10,816 bases of DNA from a bacterium (GTDB taxonomy: Bacteria; Sysuimicrobiota; Sysuimicrobiia; Sysuimicrobiales; Segetimicrobiaceae), in the NCBI GenBank assembly GCA_035307765.1, contig DATGHU010000043.1, forward strand, positions 1 through 10,816, in the 5' to 3' direction. Both the position numbers and the translations under genes were made by a program. The notes below the pieces were generated by a model that worked only from the letters and a program-made list of their open reading frames with translations, made no database searches and was not told the DNA's origin. Each line of letters begins with the position of its first letter. The stretch's first letter is position 1. Below, piece after piece: positions 7,306 through 10,816 of this stretch.

Positions 7306-7476
7306 AGGTCTTTCCGCGCCGGAGCGCTGGTGGACTACTTCGCGAAGCTGGGTGACGCGAAGATCAACGTGACCGCGAACAGCGCTATCGCTGCCGGCGC
7401 CGGCAGGTTCGGAGCGATGCTCTGGGTCAAGCCGCGTGATGTGAAGCGGGCAGCGAAGGCGCTCGGCGTCGGCTAA
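7306..7476 (+). pseudogene. C-terminal remnant of a small ACT-domain-like protein
   Basis: The frame ending in TAA at 7474-7476 reads FRAGALVDYFAKLGDAKINV, then TANSAIAAGAGRFGAMLWVK and PRDVKRAAKALGVG. This resembles the C-terminal ACT-like half of short (about 130-140 residue) proteins common in soil proteobacteria and related lineages. An in-frame TGA at 7303-7305 and unrelated or frameshifted sequence before it mean that the N-terminal part is missing. The start could only be GTG 7330, which has no good ribosome site. It follows spoVS by about 60 nt and adds to the evidence that this stretch is decaying. The family match rests on my memory of the motif order and is moderately sure. Confidence 0.6.
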
Positions 7477-7549
7477 GATGCTGGGACCGCTCATTGGGCT
7501 CCTGCACAAGCGCTGAGTTAACAAATCGCCTCTCTCGTCGGTGGCGGCG

Positions 7550-7789
7550 TCAAGCTCGGGAGCCGTGCGGACAACGCGGCGCTCGCCTGCGCCGGTACGC
7601 ATGAACCAAACTGACTTCCGTTTCGTCCCGATACTGCACTTTCTCTAACTCCCAATCATCGAAGTCGATAAGATGTAGCTCTCTCGCAAGGGCTATGGCC
7701 CTGAAAACCGTTCCGCCATCGGTCGTCTCTAGAAACTCCATGGCGGACCGGAGAATGGTCTCCTGGTCTTCCGGTTCTCGTGCCTGCAT
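7550..7789 (-). CDS. Doubtful small hypothetical protein
   Basis: A 79-residue frame on the minus strand starting at ATG 7789. Its middle part (ILRSAMEFLETTDGGTVFRA, LHLIDFDDWELEKVQYRDET) has a protein-like mix of acidic and hydrophobic residues and is less GC-rich than the surroundings. The last 12 or so residues are Arg-rich and look non-native. I see no Shine-Dalgarno sequence before the ATG and recognise no family. It may be the middle of a decayed gene and not an intact one. Confidence 0.3.
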   Translation of the reverse strand: MQAREPEDQETILRSAMEFLETTDGGTVFRAIALARELHLIDFDDWELEKVQYRDETEVSLVHAYRRRRAPRCPHGSRA

Positions 7790-8213
7790 GCGGGATCGGC
7801 GCTCACGGTGGCAGTTCGTGCGTTTTCGGATACCCCTTCAGAATGACAGACCAGGACCTCGTCGACGGGCACGCCGGGTCCGTAACTGTACCGCCGGCGA
7901 GCTAACGCAACCCCCGATTCTGCTGGTCAAGGCGTTGCGCGAAGTGCTTGACTGCAGGCTCGCCAGCGGCGTTCGGCATCATGATCAGGGACCTCTCGGC
8001 GTGAGGGCGCGGGTTCTCGCGGCGTTCGTCGGGGACCTGGGAGTCGGGTGTCATTGGACGTGCCGACTGCTCCGTCGTTTCCTCTAGCCCCCCGGGGATC
8101 TCGATTCCCACGTTGTTGTGGACGTGGGAGTCACCAGGGCCTCCGGGGTCCTGGAATGGGCGGGCTCTCGGTACGATCTTAGATGATGCGACGATAAGGC
8201 CGCTGGTAAGATT
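7790..8213. other. No recognisable gene; contains hairpins
   Basis: No frame in these 424 nt gives a protein I recognise or that has a credible ribosome site. Open frames on both strands have the Arg/Pro-rich look of out-of-frame high-GC DNA. The only structure I can point to is the pair of hairpins at 8103-8155. Confidence 0.55.
8103..8132. terminator. Strong 11-bp hairpin (possible rho-independent-like structure)
   Basis: GATTCCCACGT (8103-8113) pairs with ACGTGGGAGTC (8122-8132) around an 8-nt loop. All 11 pairs form, one of them G-T. A weaker hairpin, CCAGG...CCTGG (8135-8155), follows directly. No T run follows on either strand, so a terminator role is only one option; an old mobile-element end or a structured RNA are others. 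Confidence 0.4.
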
Positions 8214-8267
8214 TCAGATGGCGCGATTCGCCTTGCCATTGCCCGTCACCCGTAGTACGTTGGGCAT
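8214..8267 (-). CDS. 17-codon mini-ORF with strong ribosome site
   Basis: The minus strand has GAGGAGG (8276-8282) eight bases before ATG 8265-8267, an almost ideal initiation site. The frame encodes only MPNVLRVTGNGKANRAI before TGA. The upstream leader contains the inverted repeat at 8284-8323. It may be a leader peptide, or the intact start of a gene whose body has been lost. I recognise no family, and I found no continuation in the other frames. Confidence 0.3.
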   Translation of the reverse strand: MPNVLRVTGNGKANRAI

Positions 8268-8283
8268 GAGAGCGGCCTCCTCA

Positions 8284-8323
8284 CATGGTGTCTGAGTTGT
8301 CGTCAACGATTCCATGCACCATG
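8284..8323. repeat. Nested inverted repeat upstream of the mini-ORF
   Basis: CATGGTG (8284-8290) and CACCATG (8317-8323) form a perfect 7-bp stem enclosing a smaller GTTG-TCGT-CAAC hairpin (8296-8307). It lies immediately upstream of the mini-ORF ribosome site on the minus strand, so it could fold in that leader RNA. Confidence 0.4.
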
Positions 8324-8419
8324 CCGGAGCCGCTTCGTGCATTCTCCACGCACTATAGCACACCCCCCTTTGGGCGCCCGCAGGGGACACGGGGGGTTCC
8401 AGCCGGGGCCCTTTCAGCG

Positions 8420-8548
8420 TCAGCGGACGTCGAGGGCGTCGCGAAGGGCGTTGCCGATGAAGAAGACTGCCCCAACCGTGAGGGTGACGATGCACCCCGG
8501 AGCGGCGCCCAAGATCGGGTTGCTGACGATGTAATCTTCGGCCCCGGG
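8420..8548 (-). pseudogene. C-terminal remnant of a DppC/OppC-type ABC transporter permease
   Basis: Minus-strand translation ending at TGA 8420-8422 reads AEDYIVSNPILGAAPGCIVT, then LTVGAVFFIGNALRDALDVR. This is the typical end of peptide/nickel ABC importer inner-membrane permeases, where the last membrane helix leads into 'LLGDGLRDALDPR'. Upstream, an in-frame stop at 8549-8551 closes the frame, so only about 42 of some 280-300 residues remain. It is a dead fragment left by a deletion or rearrangement next to the clpC block. No other transporter subunit is present in the window. Confidence 0.75.
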
Positions 8549-8628
8549 TCATGAGATTGCTCCCGGTGGGGATCTCCGGCGGGAGGTCGAAGCCGAGCCA
8601 CTATAGCGGGCCGGGAAGAAAGCGAGAT

Positions 8629-8889
8629 ATGACGGGCGCGCGATGCCGGGCGTGTGGTATCAAAGTCGGGGTTGGATTTCTTACACCGACTTTGAATCGG
8701 ATCGGGCTTTGTGACGATTGCCAAAGGTCGGTTGAGCACGGCGTACTCCGGGAACATGATGGTCAGATTGAATGGTGGAACCCTGCACTCCGCATACAAC
8801 GAGATGGACGCGGACGACGCGGCATCATGGCACACTGGACCGTGACGCAGGCCCCCAGGCAGAGAGGGGCTCACTCGCGAGATGCTTGA
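8629..8889 (+). CDS. Small two-CxxC (zinc-ribbon-like) protein overlapping clpC
   Basis: An 86-residue protein that I do not recognise as a named family. The ATG at 8629 precedes MTGARCRAC; upstream is only a weak purine-rich site (GGGAAGAAAG). Residues 6-9 (CRAC) and 28-31 (CDDC) form CX2C-X18-CX2C, a probable structural zinc site. The middle part ([19 protein letters not shown]) is compact and acidic, and the tail is Arg-rich. Its stop overlaps the clpC start by 8 nt (ATGCTTGA), so translation of the two is probably coupled. In Bacillota the CxxC protein McsA sits in the operon before clpC. This gene holds a similar place but I see no clear McsA sequence match, and no ctsR or mcsB lies beside it. 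The base composition is less GC-rich than clpC. Confidence 0.55.
   Translation: MTGARCRACGIKVGVGFLTPTLNRIGLCDDCQRSVEHGVLREHDGQIEWWNPALRIQRDGRGRRGIMAHWTVTQAPRQRGAHSRDA
8661..8694. repeat. Perfect 9-bp inverted repeat upstream of clpC
   Basis: CAAAGTCGG (8661-8669) and CCGACTTTG (8686-8694) flank a 16-nt AT-richer spacer. It lies inside the small CxxC gene, between the two Cys pairs, about 190 nt before the clpC start. It could be an operator for an internal promoter or an RNA hairpin. It does not match CIRCE or the CtsR direct-repeat site. Confidence 0.5.
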
Positions 8890-10816
8890 ACGATTCACGG
8901 AGCGTGCCCACCGGGTGGTCATCCTCGCCCAGGAGGAGGCGAAGCGCCTCAACCACGGCGCGGTCGGCACGGAGCATTTCCTCCTCGGCCTGATCCGCGA
9001 TGGCGAAGGGGTCGCCAGCAAGGTCCTCGAGTCCCTCAAGATTAGTCCGGAGCGGGTGCGGGCGGAGATCGAGAGCGCGATCGGGCGCGGGGAGCGCACA
9101 CCGTCCGAGGAAGTCGCGTTCACACCCCGGGCCAAGAAGGTCCTCGAGCTCGCGCTGGACGAAGCCCGGCGGCTCGGGCACAATTACATCGGCACCGAAC
9201 ACCTCCTCCTTGGGCTGATCCGCGAGGGCGACGGCGTCGCCGCACGCGTGCTCGAGGCGATGGGGGCCGATCTGGAGCGCGTCCGCTCCCAGGTCGCCTT
9301 CCTCCTCGGGGAAGAGGGCACCGTCTCCTCCACCAAGCAGGCCAGCAAGACGCCGATCTTGGACGAGTTCGGCCGGGACCTGACCAAGCTGGCTCGGGAG
9401 ACCAAGCTGGACCCGGTGATCGGCCGGGAGCGGGAGATCGAGCGTGTCATCCAAGTGCTGTCCCGCCGGACCAAGAACAACCCAGCCCTGATCGGCGAGC
9501 CGGGCGTGGGGAAGACCGCGATCACCGAGGGCCTGGCCCAGCGGATCGTCCGCGGGGGCGTCCCCGAGAGCCTCCGGAACAAGCGGGTGGTACAGCTCGA
9601 CCTCGCCGCCCTCGTCGCCGGCACAAAGTACCGCGGCGAGTTCGAGGAGCGGATGAAGAAGGTTATGGAGGAGATCCGCAAGGCGCAGGGCGAGGTCATC
9701 CTCTTCGTGGACGAGCTCCACACCCTCGTCGGCGCCGGGGCGGCCGAGGGAGCGATCGACGCCAGCAACATCCTGAAGCCGTCGCTGGCCCGCGGCGAAC
9801 TGCAGTGCATCGGCGCGACGACCCTCGACGAGTACCGCAAGTACGTCGAGCGCGACGCGGCGCTCGAGCGGCGCTTCGCGCCGATCCTCGTCTCCGAACC
9901 GACCGTCGAACAGACCGTAGAGATCCTCCGCGGGCTCCGCGACCGGTACGAGGCGCACCACGGCGTCAAGATCGGCGACGACGCGCTGGTGGCCGCGGCC
10001 CAACTCGCGGACAAGTACATCTCGGACCGGTTCCTGCCGGACAAGGCGATCGACCTGATGGACGAGGCGGCCAGCAAGGTCCGGCTGCAGGCGAGCTTCC
10101 TGCCGCAAGAGGTGCGCCAGGCGCTCGAGAAGGCCGAGCGGGCCCGCTGCGAAAAGGAAGAGGCGATCAAGAACCAGGGCTTCGAGAAGGCCGCGAGCCT
10201 GCGCGATAAAGAGAAAGTGCTCCGGCAGAAGCTCGAGGAACTGGAGAGCTCCTGGAAGACCGACACAGGGCGGGATATCACCACTGTCACCGCCGATGAC
10301 ATCGCGGACATCGTCTCCAGCTGGACCGGGATCCCGGTGATGCGCCTGGTCGAGGAGGAGACGGAGAAGCTCCTGCGCATGGCGGATGCGCTGCACACGC
10401 GCATCGTCGGTCAGGAAGAAGCCGTGCAGGCGATATCCCGTGCGGTACGCCGGGCGCGGGTGGGACTCAAGGACGCGCGCCGGCCGATCGGGTCGTTTAT
10501 CTTCCTGGGGCCGACCGGGGTGGGCAAGACCGAGCTCACGCTCGCGCTGGCCGAGTTTATGTTCGGCGATGCGCAGGCCGTGGTCCGGATCGACATGTCA
10601 GAATACACCGAGCGGCACACGATCTCCCGGCTCGTCGGCGCGCCGCCGGGCTACGTGGGGTACGAGGAGGGCGGCCAGCTGACCGAGCAGGTGCGGCGGC
10701 GGCCCTACTCGGTCGTGCTGCTCGACGAGATCGAGAAGGCGCATCCGGAGATCTTCAACGTCCTGCTCCAGATTCTGGAGGACGGGCGGCTCACCGACGC
10801 GCAGGGCCGGACCGTC
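8882..10816 (+). CDS. clpC: ATP-dependent Clp protease ATP-binding subunit ClpC (3' cut by window edge)
   Basis: Class I Hsp100 unfoldase that feeds proteins to ClpP or disaggregates them in the cytosol. The ATG at 8882 gives the canonical start [20 protein letters not shown]. The frame is open for 645 codons to the window end, so roughly the last 160-180 residues are missing. In order: two Clp-N repeats (about 1-72 and 77-145), AAA-1 with Walker A GEPGVGKT (205-212) and Walker B VILFVDE (272-278), then a short middle domain with a UVR motif ([15 protein letters not shown], about 431-445), which separates ClpC from ClpB and ClpA. AAA-2 has Walker A GPTGVGKT (543-550) and Walker B VVLLDE (611-616). 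No damage is visible. No CtsR heptad pair or full CIRCE element was found upstream; expression may depend on the overlapping CxxC gene. The ClpP-binding loop is beyond the window, so partner use cannot be checked here. Confidence 0.97.
   Translation, partial: MLERFTERAHRVVILAQEEAKRLNHGAVGTEHFLLGLIRDGEGVASKVLESLKISPERVRAEIESAIGRGERTPSEEVAFTPRAKKVLELALDEARRLGHNYIGTEHLLLGLIREGDGVAARVLEAMGADLERVRSQVAFLLGEEGTVSSTKQASKTPILDEFGRDLTKLARETKLDPVIGREREIERVIQVLSRRTKNNPALIGEPGVGKTAITEGLAQRIVRGGVPESLRNKRVVQLDLAALVAGTKYRGEFEERMKKVMEEIRKAQGEVILFVDELHTLVGAGAAEGAIDASNILKPSLARGELQCIGATTLDEYRKYVERDAALERRFAPILVSEPTVEQTVEILRGLRDRYEAHHGVKIGDDALVAAAQLADKYISDRFLPDKAIDLMDEAASKVRLQASFLPQEVRQALEKAERARCEKEEAIKNQGFEKAASLRDKEKVLRQKLEELESSWKTDTGRDITTVTADDIADIVSSWTGIPVMRLVEEETEKLLRMADALHTRIVGQEEAVQAISRAVRRARVGLKDARRPIGSFIFLGPTGVGKTELTLALAEFMFGDAQAVVRIDMSEYTERHTISRLVGAPPGYVGYEEGGQLTEQVRRRPYSVVLLDEIEKAHPEIFNVLLQILEDGRLTDAQGRTV

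Noticed and set aside
7695-8111. Plus-strand 130-residue and minus-strand 69-residue frames in the gene-poor stretch
   Set aside because: Neither has a credible ribosome site or a recognisable motif, and both show composition typical of non-coding high-GC DNA.
8825-10396. Long 523-residue open frame on the minus strand opposite clpC, and a 406-residue one overlapping it
   Set aside because: The plus strand here encodes an undamaged, fully recognisable ClpC. The antisense frames have the Leu/Asp/Arg-rich bias expected opposite a high-GC gene, and no domain is seen.
8882-10816. ClpB or ClpA instead of ClpC
   Set aside because: The middle region is short and has a UVR motif, whereas ClpB has a long coiled-coil M domain and ClpA has none; the N-terminus MLERFTERA is typical of ClpC.

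Overview
The window is high-GC bacterial DNA with two conserved protein-quality-control blocks separated by degraded or accessory DNA. The taxon cannot be fixed from the sequence. A ClpC-type ATPase with a UVR linker, a SpoVS homologue and high GC together fit a high-GC soil or sediment lineage with a mixed gene pool, such as Rokubacteria/NC10-like groups, Chloroflexi or deep Bacillota-like lineages. That is inference only.

Layout, left to right. (1) 1-482: the right end of an IS481-family insertion sequence, with the C-terminal part of its DDE transposase and two direct repeats at the element end. About 20 nt beyond it is a minus-strand tRNA 3' end (T arm, acceptor strand, encoded CCA) with no 5' half, which may be an integration scar. 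(2) 725-2652: a SagB/ThcOx-type nitroreductase with two fused domains, followed through a 4-nt GTGA overlap by a fragment of a FIST sensory domain. The FIST fragment lacks its N-terminal part and is interrupted by an in-frame TGA. (3) 2658-6522, minus strand: slipin (stomatin-like SPFH protein), then FtsH, then an alpha/beta hydrolase, all in the same direction. This looks like a membrane proteostasis module in which the SPFH protein may scaffold or modulate FtsH. No NfeD partner is present. (4) 6804-8548: a small acidic, probably coiled-coil protein, then spoVS with an amber codon in place of a conserved Gln codon, then the C-terminal remnant of an ACT-like protein, then a doubtful small ORF, several hairpins, and the C-terminal remnant of a DppC/OppC-type peptide transporter permease. 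This is a gene graveyard. (5) 8629-10816, plus strand: a small two-CxxC protein overlapping the start of clpC by 8 nt, then clpC itself, which runs off the window after 645 codons.

The working genes (slipin, FtsH, hydrolase, ClpC) centre on protein and membrane quality control. The strongest observations are the two clean nonsense codons in otherwise readable genes (FIST and spoVS), the tRNA 3' scar beside the IS, the slipin-FtsH-hydrolase arrangement, and the McsA-like position of a new CxxC protein directly before clpC. I found no CRISPR array, rRNA gene, toxin-antitoxin pair or obviously new defence system.
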